Assembly (NCBI RefSeq): GCF_002920895.1
Contig: NZ_PQVG01000009.1
Location: 1-64,000, forward strand
DNA from: Flavobacterium alvei
GTDB taxonomy: Bacteria; Bacteroidota; Bacteroidia; Flavobacteriales; Flavobacteriaceae
Direction: 5' to 3'
DNA: 64,000 nt
The stretch's first letter is position 1, and every line of letters begins with the position of its first letter. Shown piece after piece: positions 8,207 to 16,170 of this stretch. The notes under the pieces are model-generated. The model did not search any database. It was not told the origin of the DNA and worked only from the letters and a program-made list of their open reading frames with translations. Position numbers and translations under genes: made by a program.

Positions 8207-9213
8207 TGTTCAGTTTTAATTTTGAAATTCATCACATAATAACTGCCAATAACCACGGGCAAAACCACGTTCAAAAACCACATCAAGGTGCTGATGAAAA
8301 CTACAATCCATTCGTTGACACCCAGAATTCCGAAGAAATAAACGGCAACACTTCCTTTTACGGCAAAGTCCAAAAACTGAAATGTAGGCAGAGAGGAAGC
8401 CAAAAAATAAACCGCTGCAATGGTTGCAATCATTGTAAAATAAGGTAAATCCACATCAAAAGCCAAGAACAAAAAATAATATTGGTGCGAAAAAACCAAG
8501 TAACGACAAATTGCCAAGAAAATATTTTTCTGATGAATGGATTTTGGAATTTCATTGATTTTGTGAATCAACTTTTCGATAGAATAGCCTTTAATGTTTA
8601 TTTTCTTCAAAAAAAATAAAATTCCAAAAAGAAATAGGCAAATTCCAAATAGAATTAAAACTGTTTTTGAAGTAATGATGTTGTAATCTGCATTCAAATA
8701 CAACAACCCAAATATTCCGAAAAACACCGACAAAATCATTTGGATTCCGTTGCAAATCAGGTTTAGAAAGACAATTGTTTTGGCTTTCGATTTTTCGAAA
8801 AACAATGCTTTTCCTGCGTATTCCCCAATTCCGTTTGGAGTGAATAACCCTGCTGTTAATGCTCCTAAAACTTGTTTGGTGGCTTCTGCTAAAGATATTT
8901 TGTGAAGATAGGAAACCAAATTCTGCCATTTCAAAATTTCGAAAAAACGATTCAGAACACTTAAAAGTAGGAGGAAGGCAATTCCAGTAATCGAATAATT
9001 TTTCTGGAACAAAAGGAGGAATTTTTGCCAATCGAGCTTGTCGTTATGAGCGAGCTGATTGTAAATAAAATAAAATGCACCACCAACAATCACAATTTTG
9101 ATGATGAATAAAAGGGACTGTTTTGTTTTTGGAGAAATTGAAATCATTTTGGCAAAATAACGAATTAATCCGTGATAATTCGTTGAATTTGTTTTGAATG
9201 ATTTTTTATCCAT
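8203..9213 (-). CDS. Flippase-like / lysylphosphatidylglycerol synthase TM-type membrane protein
   Basis: A 336-residue polytopic membrane protein with about eight helices, matching the flippase-like (UPF0104, AglD/LPG-synthase TM) family. It carries the conserved LTAGLFTPNGIGEYAGKA stretch (about residues 117-134) and the late SSLPTFQFLDFAVKGS motif. The first 25 residues are hydrophilic, so a start at a later methionine (MISISPKTKQS) is possible. Together with the overlapping GT2 gene it looks like a lipid glycosylation module. The ligand is unknown. Confidence 0.8.
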   Translation of the reverse strand: MDKKSFKTNSTNYHGLIRYFAKMISISPKTKQSLLFIIKIVIVGGAFYFIYNQLAHNDKLDWQKFLLLFQKNYSITGIAFLLLLSVLNRFFEILKWQNLVSYLHKISLAEATKQVLGALTAGLFTPNGIGEYAGKALFFEKSKAKTIVFLNLICNGIQMILSVFFGIFGLLYLNADYNIITSKTVLILFGICLFLFGILFFLKKINIKGYSIEKLIHKINEIPKSIHQKNIFLAICRYLVFSHQYYFLFLAFDVDLPYFTMIATIAAVYFLASSLPTFQFLDFAVKGSVAVYFFGILGVNEWIVVFISTLMWFLNVVLPVVIGSYYVMNFKIKTEQ

Positions 9214-9220
9214 TTGACCT

Positions 9221-9257
9221 AAAAAAACAGCCCGAAACGGTATGCTTCGAGCTGTTT
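9221..9257 (-). terminator. Terminator of the PL10 gene
   Basis: On the minus strand AAACAGCTCGAA (9257-9246) pairs with TTCGGGCTGTTT (9236-9225, one T-G pair) around a 9-nt loop, followed by TTTT. It lies 23 bp after the PL10 stop. Confidence 0.85.
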
Positions 9258-9279
9258 CTATTATGGATAACTTTAGATA

Positions 9280-10836
9280 TTACAATCCATTTTTGGCTTT
9301 CCAATTAGTATATTCTGTAGAAATTAAAGTTGAAGGCCAGTTGCCATACCAAGAATATCCTGTTCTTCTTTCGACTTCGATTTCGGCTAGTGTGGCTTTT
9401 TTGATTCCATCTCTTCCACAGAAAAACGGCAAACCTGTATTCAAATCATAAAAACGAGCCCATAAAATTGCACCAGGAGAGGCAACTACAATAACATCCG
9501 TTGGGTTTGTAGTAGCTTGGGTTTTAATGTCATAAAGTTTAGCACTGTTAAACCAATCTACAGCGTCTTTTACAGCTTGTTTTACTGCAGGTGACGGACT
9601 TTCTACCATCATCAATATTCTTGTAATTCCTACTGATTCAGAACCGCTAACAGAAGGCAATTCATAAGCTCTTGCTGTTGCGGGCAACAAAGTTACTTCG
9701 TCGTGTTGGGCGCACCAAGCTGTTTTTTTACCCGCAGGTGAAGTAATTTGTGTTTTCAAAATAACATCAATTCCTTTCTCGAAAGCAGTAACTGCCATTG
9801 CTTTGTATTTAGGATTAACTACTTCTGTATCTTTTAGACTTTTAGAAATGTCCCACATTAGGTTCATCACATTACCCATGGCATTGTCATTGTATGTGAT
9901 TTGGTGTCGGTATCCGCTTTTGTCTGGATAATATTGTGGCCATCCACCATTGGCATATTGTGCTGTGAACAAGAAATCAATTCCTTTTTCGGCTGCCGTC
10001 AAATAATTGGTGTTTTTAGATGATTTATAGGCGGCAAGCAAATATCTTAATTCTCCAACGGTGTGATTGTTGTCAATAGTAGTGTCGGTATTGCCTTTGG
10101 TGTTATTGGCGGTTGTCACTTCTGTGCTGGTCTGCGCACGGTCGTATCCTGTAAAATCATTGTAAGGTTCTTTAGGCCAACCTCCATTGTTTCTTTGCCA
10201 TAACAACATATTTTCTGCTTTTAGGATGGTGGTAAAAGCGATGTTAGAAATGGTAAGGGTAAGTTGTCCTACTTTTCCGCTACCATCATTTGCTGTAGCA
10301 TAAATGATAACTGTTCCGTTAGATTTTGGAGTCAAAAGTCCTGTTGCAGAAACCGTTGCAATGCCTGAATTAGTTGACCAAGTAACTGTTTTGTTAGTAG
10401 TATTAGCAGGTTGCACGTCTAAAGTAAGTTGCTGTGTTTGACCATCGGTGCTATTTACGCCACCCACTGTTACACTTGTGGCAAGAATAACTGGTACTGC
10501 TATTCCTGTAATGGTTATGGTAACTTGTTTCGAAATGCCAGAACCATCTTTTGCTGTGGCGGTTACGGTTATAGTTCCATTTTTTATGGGAGTCAAAACC
10601 CCCGTTTCTGAAATTACTGCTATCGTGGCATCCGAAACTGTCCAAGTAACAGCTTTGTTTGCAGCAGTGCTTGGAAGTATGGTGGTTGATAATTGTTTGG
10701 CAAGTCCATCTGTAATGGCTGTCGCATTGTTAATTGCAATAGATTTTACTTGAGTGTCAACAGCATCTTTATCGCTACTGCAAGCTGATAGAAATAGAAA
10801 GCCAACAAAGGCTATAATTATTTTAAGTTTATTCAT
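9280..10836 (-). CDS. Pectate lyase, PL10, with two bacterial Ig-like domains (lipoprotein)
   Basis: I choose ATG 10836, which gives MNKLKIIIAFVGF and a lipobox with Cys19 (LSAC), over the longer frame at 10881, whose first codons overlap the -7 box. After the lipid anchor come two Big_2-type Ig domains (about residues 25-110 and 115-195; typical ATVSATGLLTPKSNGT motif). The PL10 catalytic domain follows (about 200-518; NNGGWPK, GGWPQYYP, YNDNAMGNV, HDEVTLLP, ARAYELPS, YSWYGNWP). PL10 enzymes cut polygalacturonate by beta-elimination with calcium. Surface or periplasmic-face lipoprotein location is inferred. It stands alone, 3 kb from the main pectin island, and shares a LacI-type operator with susC. 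Confidence 0.92.
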   Translation of the reverse strand: MNKLKIIIAFVGFLFLSACSSDKDAVDTQVKSIAINNATAITDGLAKQLSTTILPSTAANKAVTWTVSDATIAVISETGVLTPIKNGTITVTATAKDGSGISKQVTITITGIAVPVILATSVTVGGVNSTDGQTQQLTLDVQPANTTNKTVTWSTNSGIATVSATGLLTPKSNGTVIIYATANDGSGKVGQLTLTISNIAFTTILKAENMLLWQRNNGGWPKEPYNDFTGYDRAQTSTEVTTANNTKGNTDTTIDNNHTVGELRYLLAAYKSSKNTNYLTAAEKGIDFLFTAQYANGGWPQYYPDKSGYRHQITYNDNAMGNVMNLMWDISKSLKDTEVVNPKYKAMAVTAFEKGIDVILKTQITSPAGKKTAWCAQHDEVTLLPATARAYELPSVSGSESVGITRILMMVESPSPAVKQAVKDAVDWFNSAKLYDIKTQATTNPTDVIVVASPGAILWARFYDLNTGLPFFCGRDGIKKATLAEIEVERRTGYSWYGNWPSTLISTEYTNWKAKNGL

Positions 10837-10880
10837 TGAAATAGGGGTTAATAATTGAAATATTTTTATTAGTCGAATCA

Positions 10881-10910
10881 CAAAAATAATAAAATTGCAA
10901 TCGATTACAC
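10881..10910 (-). promoter_or_regulatory. PL10 promoter with LacI-type operator
   Basis: On the minus strand 10888-10881 reads TATTTTTG, a full match to the TAnnTTTG -7 box, placing transcription start about 40 nt before the ATG at 10836. Immediately upstream, 10895-10910 contains a palindrome centred on CG (GCAATCGATTAC at 10897-10908), the usual form of LacI-family operators. It covers the spacer between -7 and -33, where a bound repressor would block polymerase. The same 12 bp occurs as the reverse complement at 61349-61360 upstream of susC. Confidence 0.65.
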
Positions 10911-10998
10911 ATTTTTAAGCAGATAAAATTTTGTAATGCCAAAATTTTAGATTAGTATTTTGACAAATCAATAAAAAAGGGATAAACTAGAATTTCAA

Positions 10999-11484
10999 CT
11001 ACCGTATTTTAATAACACTCCAATCGCTTAATTTCGATTCAAAAGATTTTCCTGTATTGGCGGGACTTGTTGAGGGTAAAGTGGTCAAAGAATAGTCTTT
11101 GTCCAGTTTTATGTATTGTTTGAAATAAGCAGCCGCTTTTTGTCCGTTGAAAAAGATGTGTTTGATGTTGGGATGTGTTTTCAAAAATGAATTAAAATCG
11201 TTGGGCACTTCCTGTTCAATGGCACTGTCCAAACTTCCTTCCCGAATACAGGTTTCTAAAACATCCCAAACGGCGATATGATTTTCTAATAAAAGACTTT
11301 TCCGCTGCTCATAATCCATAGAAAAAGGTCTGTCAAAAAGGCTGAACATAATTTTCCAAAAAGCATTTCTTTGATGGCCATAATATTGGCTTAAAGCCAA
11401 TGATTGCGCACCGGGCATTGTCCCCAATATTAGAATTTTTGCCTTTGGATTTGAAATAGGTGGAAAGGAATATTTTATCATCAA
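10999..11484 (-). CDS. DNA-deoxyinosine glycosylase (uracil-DNA glycosylase superfamily)
   Basis: A 161-residue cytoplasmic protein with the superfamily motif GTMPG (residues 21-25) and the late LPSTSPAN motif (136-143), matching the family 6 hypoxanthine/uracil DNA glycosylases of the UDG superfamily. These remove deaminated bases such as hypoxanthine from DNA. The second Met (residue 2) could equally be the start. The gene is divergent from mtnN and not linked to pectin genes. Confidence 0.85.
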   Translation of the reverse strand: MMIKYSFPPISNPKAKILILGTMPGAQSLALSQYYGHQRNAFWKIMFSLFDRPFSMDYEQRKSLLLENHIAVWDVLETCIREGSLDSAIEQEVPNDFNSFLKTHPNIKHIFFNGQKAAAYFKQYIKLDKDYSLTTLPSTSPANTGKSFESKLSDWSVIKIR

Positions 11485-11567
11485 ACAGATTGTAATAGTA
11501 TTTCAAATATAGCATTAAAAATACTTACATTTACTCTAGTCTAAATCAAAAAGTCAAGAGCTTTAGT

Positions 11568-12332
11568 ATGAAAAAAAGAATGATAGGCATAATGGGGGCA
11601 ATGCCCGAAGAAATAGAAGGAGTAGTGGGTTTGCTCAGTAATTGTGAAGTTAGATCGATGGGACAACGCTCTTATTTTACGGGACAAATCAACGGAATAG
11701 ATGCCGTGGTGGTGTTTTCGAGATGGGGAAAAGTGGCAGCGGCAACTACGGTTACAACTTTGATTCACGAATTTAAAATAACCGAATTGTTGTTTACAGG
11801 AGTTGCCGGAGCCATTAGTCTAGATTTGAAAATTGGGGATATTGTCTTAGGCAAAAGGTTGATTCAACACGATATGGATGCCAGACCGCTGATGAAACAA
11901 TTTGAAATTCCTTTGCTTTCTAAAACGTATTTAGAAAGCGATGCGACCCATTTGGCAACAGCCCAAAAAGCAATAGAAATCGTATTTGAGAATAAAAGGT
12001 TGCACACTATTTTTACTGAAGAAGATTTGAAGGCATTTTCTATTTCGGAACCTCGATTATTTATGGGTGATATTGCCAGCGGAGATCAGTTTTTTTCGAG
12101 TAACGAACAAAAAAACAATTTGAATGCCCAATTGCCAGCCGTTTTGTGTGTTGAAATGGAAGGTGCGGCGGTTGCTCAGGTTTGTTATGAATATGAAATT
12201 CCTTTTAGTATTATAAGAACCATTTCGGATGGGGCAGATGCGCAATCGCATATTGATTTTCCTTCCTTTATAAAAAAGATTTCCAGTAAATATGCTGCTG
12301 AAATAATAAAGAATATTTTTTTGGAGTTGTAG
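11568..12332 (+). CDS. mtnN: 5'-methylthioadenosine / S-adenosylhomocysteine nucleosidase
   Basis: A 254-residue nucleoside phosphorylase-fold enzyme. GAMPEE near the N-terminus (residues 10-15), the substrate-binding VEMEGA (195-200) and the catalytic aspartate in SDGAD (Asp221) are all present. It cleaves adenine from MTA and SAH, feeding methionine salvage and removing inhibitors of methylation. It starts at ATG 11568 and is followed after 28 bp by the pterin dehydratase gene, probably one transcript. Confidence 0.93.
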   Translation: MKKRMIGIMGAMPEEIEGVVGLLSNCEVRSMGQRSYFTGQINGIDAVVVFSRWGKVAAATTVTTLIHEFKITELLFTGVAGAISLDLKIGDIVLGKRLIQHDMDARPLMKQFEIPLLSKTYLESDATHLATAQKAIEIVFENKRLHTIFTEEDLKAFSISEPRLFMGDIASGDQFFSSNEQKNNLNAQLPAVLCVEMEGAAVAQVCYEYEIPFSIIRTISDGADAQSHIDFPSFIKKISSKYAAEIIKNIFLEL

Positions 12333-12360
12333 AATATATTATAACCAAAAACCAATCAAA

Positions 12361-12648
12361 ATGGAAAAACTAAGCAACCAAGAAATCCAAGCAAAGCTAT
12401 CTACCATTGATGCTTCTTGGATTGTAAAAGGAAAATTTATTCATCGGGAGATTCTTTTTAAAAATTTTATGGAAGCCTTTTCATTTATGACATCAGTTGC
12501 CTTAATTGCTGAAAAAGCAGCGCATCATCCGAATTGGAGAAATGTTTACAACAAAGTAACTATTGCCTTGAGCACTCACGATGCTGATGGAATAACCGAT
12601 AAGGATTTTGCTTTGGCAAAGGAAATTGATAAGATATTGAAAAAGTAA
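12361..12648 (+). CDS. 4a-hydroxytetrahydrobiopterin dehydratase (PCD/DCoH)
   Basis: A 95-residue protein with the complete pterin carbinolamine dehydratase signature: EKAAHHPNW at residues 51-59 and the third histidine in STHD (His73). It dehydrates 4a-hydroxytetrahydropterin made by aromatic amino acid hydroxylases. No hydroxylase gene is nearby in the window. Length is typical. Confidence 0.92.
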   Translation: MEKLSNQEIQAKLSTIDASWIVKGKFIHREILFKNFMEAFSFMTSVALIAEKAAHHPNWRNVYNKVTIALSTHDADGITDKDFALAKEIDKILKK

Positions 12649-12729
12649 ATCCTAGTTGTGTGTGATGGCAAGGGAATGTAATTTTTGTCCAAAAGCCGGT
12701 TAGTAGCAGTTGTTATTCTTTTTGTCAAA

Positions 12730-13131
12730 TTAGTCTTGTCCTTCAAATGTGAATTTTCCCGTTTTTTTGTCAAGAAATCCAAATTGACTATTATTATAGG
12801 CTATCCAAATAACTTCACTTTTTTTCTTTGAACTATCGGAGTCAAAGGCAAAATAAACAATTTTCGGTATCTTAACTTTGTATTCTCCAAGCTTGTTGTC
12901 AACTGATGGGTTTGTTTTCCAAATTAATTTACCTTTCTTGTCAATGGCACTAATTACAATTCGATTTTTGTCTATTATGAATTTATAACCTAAAGATTTG
13001 TCTATCAATGTGTCTTTAACAATTCTATTCTTTTCAATATAATGAGAAGTGTAAGTCTTTGTTTGTCCATAGGAAATTGTCGTCAAACAGACAGTTAATA
13101 ATGTTAAAAGGAAGTATTTGTTTTTTGTCAT
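12730..13131 (-). CDS. Hypothetical secreted protein
   Basis: A 133-residue protein with a clear signal peptide (KNKYFLLTLLTVCLTTISYG|Q). The mature part is beta-rich and lysine-rich (repeating KxRIVIS, GKLIWKTNP, YKVKIPKIVYFAF patterns), ending in a hydrophilic tail with FGFLDKKTGKFTF. I recognise no family. It is the first of two ORFans between foldback repeats, on the opposite strand to mtnN/PCD. Confidence 0.6.
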   Translation of the reverse strand: MTKNKYFLLTLLTVCLTTISYGQTKTYTSHYIEKNRIVKDTLIDKSLGYKFIIDKNRIVISAIDKKGKLIWKTNPSVDNKLGEYKVKIPKIVYFAFDSDSSKKKSEVIWIAYNNSQFGFLDKKTGKFTFEGQD

Positions 13132-13170
13132 TTTTTGTTGTTCTGTGTCGTCATTCCATTATCAACGTTC

Positions 13171-13286
13171 TGGCACTACAGCGGGTTTGGGATTAAATTA
13201 AGCCCTATTTTCGGATTTGCCAAATCATCCCAAATACAAAACCATTTTTCCATTAAGCCCAATGCCCAAATCCGTTGTAGTGGCTG
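13171..13286. repeat. Large imperfect inverted repeat (foldback)
   Basis: The left arm (13172-13191) and the reverse complement of the right arm (about 13264-13284) agree at CACTACA-CGG-TTTGGG with two mismatches. The roughly 70-bp spacer contains TTAAGCCC twice. It lies between two ORFans. Confidence 0.7.
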
Positions 13287-13306
13287 TTAGCAGTAGTAAA
13301 GTGATG

Positions 13307-13663
13307 CTATTTGATATTTATTTTTTCGCAATAGAAATCATATTTTCCGTCTTCATAATCAAAAACGTGAAAATTGCAATTTTCCATTTGTCTATTCGTA
13401 ATATTGTCGATTTGAAGTCCTGTTAGTTGTGGTAAACCGAGGTTTAGAATATCTTTATTATTGATGTTATAGAATTCAATAGAAATTTGAGAATTATGAT
13501 TGGATAAATCTTGAGTCAAATATAAATTTAAGCATTGTAGAAATTTTTCATTTTCGGTTACTTCATTAGTTAATTCAATTTTTCTAATAAAGAAAGGAGT
13601 GATTTCGCCATTACTTCCTTTATTCCCTTTTAGGAAATCAAATTCATTTTCTTTCATAATCAA
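13307..13663 (-). CDS. Hypothetical cytoplasmic protein
   Basis: A 118-residue protein starting MIMKENEFDFLKG with no signal peptide or membrane segment. It is acidic and asparagine-rich with alternating hydrophobic strands (ISIEFYNINNKDI). No recognised family. The pattern resembles small DUF proteins often found in immunity or cassette arrays, but that is impression only. It is flanked by inverted GTTAGCAGTARTAA elements at 13286-13299 and 13707-13720. Confidence 0.55.
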   Translation of the reverse strand: MIMKENEFDFLKGNKGSNGEITPFFIRKIELTNEVTENEKFLQCLNLYLTQDLSNHNSQISIEFYNINNKDILNLGLPQLTGLQIDNITNRQMENCNFHVFDYEDGKYDFYCEKINIK

Positions 13664-13824
13664 TATTTTACTTTTAATCAGCCTTTTTAGGACGCGAGCT
13701 CTGGTTTTATTACTGCTAACTCTTAAATAAGTCTGACAATCGCCAAACTTTATTACATGCTAAGATATGAATAATTCACGTTCGTATAGAAATTCTTTTG
13801 GTTCATATTCCAATAGATTTTTAC

Positions 13825-13861
13825 AAAAAAACGAGTTAGAATTGTCACTCTAACCCGTTTT
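13825..13861 (-). terminator. Terminator of the 19818-13883 operon
   Basis: Minus strand: AAAACGGGTTAGA (13861-13849) pairs with TCTAACTCGTTTT, with one mismatch, around an 8-nt loop and continues into a T run. It is placed 22 bp after the stop of the six-hairpin glycosidase. Confidence 0.85.
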
Positions 13862-13882
13862 AAAAACTAAAATAAATCTGAT

Positions 13883-16078
13883 TTACGGCATTGGTTTAAA
13901 ACCTTCCCATTTTACATTCCAACTGCCATCTTTTGGAAATCCTGGATTATTTCCTGTACTTCCATCCCAACCAGCGCACATCATTGCCACTGTAGTCAAA
14001 ATTCCGCCATTTCCTGGCAAGTACAAAGTCAGTCTTTCGGATTGGTAATTGTGTCCGTTTTTTAGATAAGTATTGGTCACTACATTCATAAACAAAGCAT
14101 CGATGGCTTTTTCAGGCATATTTAAACGAGCGGCACTCATTGCTGTCATCGGAAAATCCCAACCCCAAGTTTTGTTCCAAGACCAAGTGTCCCAAACCAA
14201 ATCGAATGTGTTTCTCATTATTTTTTTGTCCAAAAGAGTTGTTTCCGGCAACATTCCATAAGTTCCCAAAACGGATGGGTGATCGGTTTTGAATTCAGGA
14301 TTAGTGTATGAATCCGTAGCACTTTCGGTCGCCAAATAGACATTATCAGCAACTGGCAAAGGCGATAGTTTATCCAAAACATCTTGCCATTCTTTTGGAG
14401 CAGGTTCGTTCAACCTTTTTTTCCAATCCAAAGCTGTATTTAATGCCCAATTCCAATACGCCAATTCATAAGTTGGATTAAAAGTTTCCATTGCTTTGAA
14501 ACGCTCTTGTGCTGGAATCACACCAGGGCCTAAAAAGTATCTCTTTTTTTCTGCATCATAATGAGCGAACGAAGCCATAAAATCGGCGGTGGCAAAAACA
14601 CGTTCTTTGTATTTTTCTAATGTTGCTGGACTAGGAGAATTGCGATACAACAATTCGGCATAAGTGATAAAATGCGGCTGTTGCCAAATCAAAAGTGCAC
14701 CTACCGAAGAAGGACTTTCATTCCCATCAGGATCGGTCATTTTTTGCCATCTTGCTCCTTTAAAACCTTGTCTTTCGGCTAGTTTTTTGGCTTTATCAAA
14801 AGCATTTTGGTACCAAGGCATACTTTTTTCCAACAATTCAGGTCTTCCCCAAAGTGCAAAATGAACCCCGTGCCACCAATGCATTTCCAAGTGTGGTTTT
14901 CCGTACCAACTGTTGTACGTTAAACCTGTTTCTTGTGGAGGCATTGAACCTGTGCATTGAACCTTGGTAAGGTATTGCGAAAGAATAACTCTACGTTCCA
15001 ATTCGTTGGCTCTTGTATCAGTACTTCCTGAAAAGTCAACAGCTGCACCGCTTTCCCAAAAGGATTCCCAACCAGCGATACTGCTTTTTTCAATCGCTTC
15101 AAAAGAAGGGATTACAGATTTGTTTTTATCTGTTTGAATGAACGAACAGCTCAATTCGATTGTATTACTTTTTGAAGGTTCTACAACAAAATAATGTTTT
15201 GCTTTTTCTTTAATTGATGCAGTACCTTTCCATTTCAAATTAATATCATACGAAATACTGTCCATTATGTGTGTAATTGTAGCTTCTGATTTATTTTTGA
15301 TTTTCAGATTGCTTATATAATCTTGATTTCCGCCCCATTTTTTTCCCATATCAGTCCCAGCAATTGCAACTGCTGAAATAGTTACATCCTGTTTTTCTTC
15401 CCATTTTGTCCCCATATCACCCCATAGTCCTGTTGGATAAGGAATTCGCAAACGAATTTTCAAACGTCCTTGTTCTACTAAATCCGATTCTACTTTTACA
15501 CCTATGGCATCTTTTTCTTGATGCGAAAGGGTGATTACTTTTACAGGAATCCCTTCTACTTTAAATGAACTTTCAATCTCGCCCGTCCAAAGATTTAAGG
15601 TTTGAGAAATGGATTCAATGTCTTTCGGTTGTGCCAAACTCCCGTCTTTCTTGGTGATTTCAAAACCCAAATTCCCTAATTGCAACAAATGCGAATTTTG
15701 GCGAAACCAGTTTACCGCTTCGTTTTTTCTTGGTGTTGCTTTTTCTTGAACACTATAACTAATTTTTCTGCCGTATTGGTCGTAGTCTTTTAAAGTTTCC
15801 GAAAATTTATAGTTATTCACATTTTTATAACTGTCCCAACCCCATTCCGATTGGGTTCCCAACGGTACTCCTTTTTGATATTTTTCTGGAAAAGTTTGCA
15901 ATCCCGTAGCATCAACGGTAAAGGCAAAAGTTCCATTACCCACGGATAAAGAAGCCAAAGTATCGATTGCCGTTACTTTTACATTATGGCGTGTGACCAA
16001 TGCTTTTCGGTCAATTTTTTGCTGTCCTATCATTGTGATCGAAAATAGGAAAGCTATAAGTAGCAGGTTTTTTTTCAT
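13883..16078 (-). CDS. Six-hairpin glycosidase-like protein (GH65/GH95-like), specificity unknown
   Basis: A 731-residue protein with signal peptide (KKNLLLIAFLFSITMIG|Q). An N-terminal beta-sandwich (motif ASLSVGNGTFAFTVDATGLQ, residues about 42-61) is followed by an (alpha/alpha)6-barrel region from about residue 340. There NSWYGKPHLEMHWWHGVHFAL and LPLP-type loops resemble GH65/GH95-class proteins, and late WDTWSWNKTWGWDFPMTAM follows. Proteins of this type sit in pectin PULs of Bacteroidota and probably act on periplasmic oligosaccharides by inversion. The exact linkage cannot be told. It is second in an operon 92 bp behind the DUF4450 gene, whose promoter it shares. Confidence 0.7.
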   Translation of the reverse strand: MKKNLLLIAFLFSITMIGQQKIDRKALVTRHNVKVTAIDTLASLSVGNGTFAFTVDATGLQTFPEKYQKGVPLGTQSEWGWDSYKNVNNYKFSETLKDYDQYGRKISYSVQEKATPRKNEAVNWFRQNSHLLQLGNLGFEITKKDGSLAQPKDIESISQTLNLWTGEIESSFKVEGIPVKVITLSHQEKDAIGVKVESDLVEQGRLKIRLRIPYPTGLWGDMGTKWEEKQDVTISAVAIAGTDMGKKWGGNQDYISNLKIKNKSEATITHIMDSISYDINLKWKGTASIKEKAKHYFVVEPSKSNTIELSCSFIQTDKNKSVIPSFEAIEKSSIAGWESFWESGAAVDFSGSTDTRANELERRVILSQYLTKVQCTGSMPPQETGLTYNSWYGKPHLEMHWWHGVHFALWGRPELLEKSMPWYQNAFDKAKKLAERQGFKGARWQKMTDPDGNESPSSVGALLIWQQPHFITYAELLYRNSPSPATLEKYKERVFATADFMASFAHYDAEKKRYFLGPGVIPAQERFKAMETFNPTYELAYWNWALNTALDWKKRLNEPAPKEWQDVLDKLSPLPVADNVYLATESATDSYTNPEFKTDHPSVLGTYGMLPETTLLDKKIMRNTFDLVWDTWSWNKTWGWDFPMTAMSAARLNMPEKAIDALFMNVVTNTYLKNGHNYQSERLTLYLPGNGGILTTVAMMCAGWDGSTGNNPGFPKDGSWNVKWEGFKPMP

Positions 16079-16170
16079 GGTTTAATAGTTTTTCTTTGTA
16101 ATTATTTACAGCAAATTATTTATTGAATGGAGATGAATTTAATTTGCGAATTTGCGGTTTAAGTTTTGTT

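Larger units (their letters stand above)
12690..13720. other. Cassette-like ORFan region bounded by GTTAG-type and inverted repeats
   Basis: Two unrelated small minus-strand ORFs are separated and bounded by related sequences. A GGTTAGTAGCAG element lies at about 12698-12709. A large imperfect foldback spans 13171-13286, its arms TGGCACTACAGCGGGTTTGG and the near-complement at about 13264-13286. GTTAGCAGTAGTAA follows at 13286-13299. Its near-exact inverted copy lies at 13707-13720 beyond the second ORF. The foldback length and position after each ORF are reminiscent of attC-type sites of gene cassettes, but the integron core RYYYAAC/GTTRRRY is not fully matched and no integrase is present. 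Nature uncertain. Confidence 0.4.

Noticed and set aside
9281..10753. Plus-strand ORFs inside the PL10 gene
   Set aside because: They are shadows of the Ig-like and PL10 coding frame, without homologous patterns.
13217..13426. 69-residue plus-strand ORF across the foldback
   Set aside because: It runs through the inverted repeat and the antisense of the 118-residue gene, with no coding-like features.
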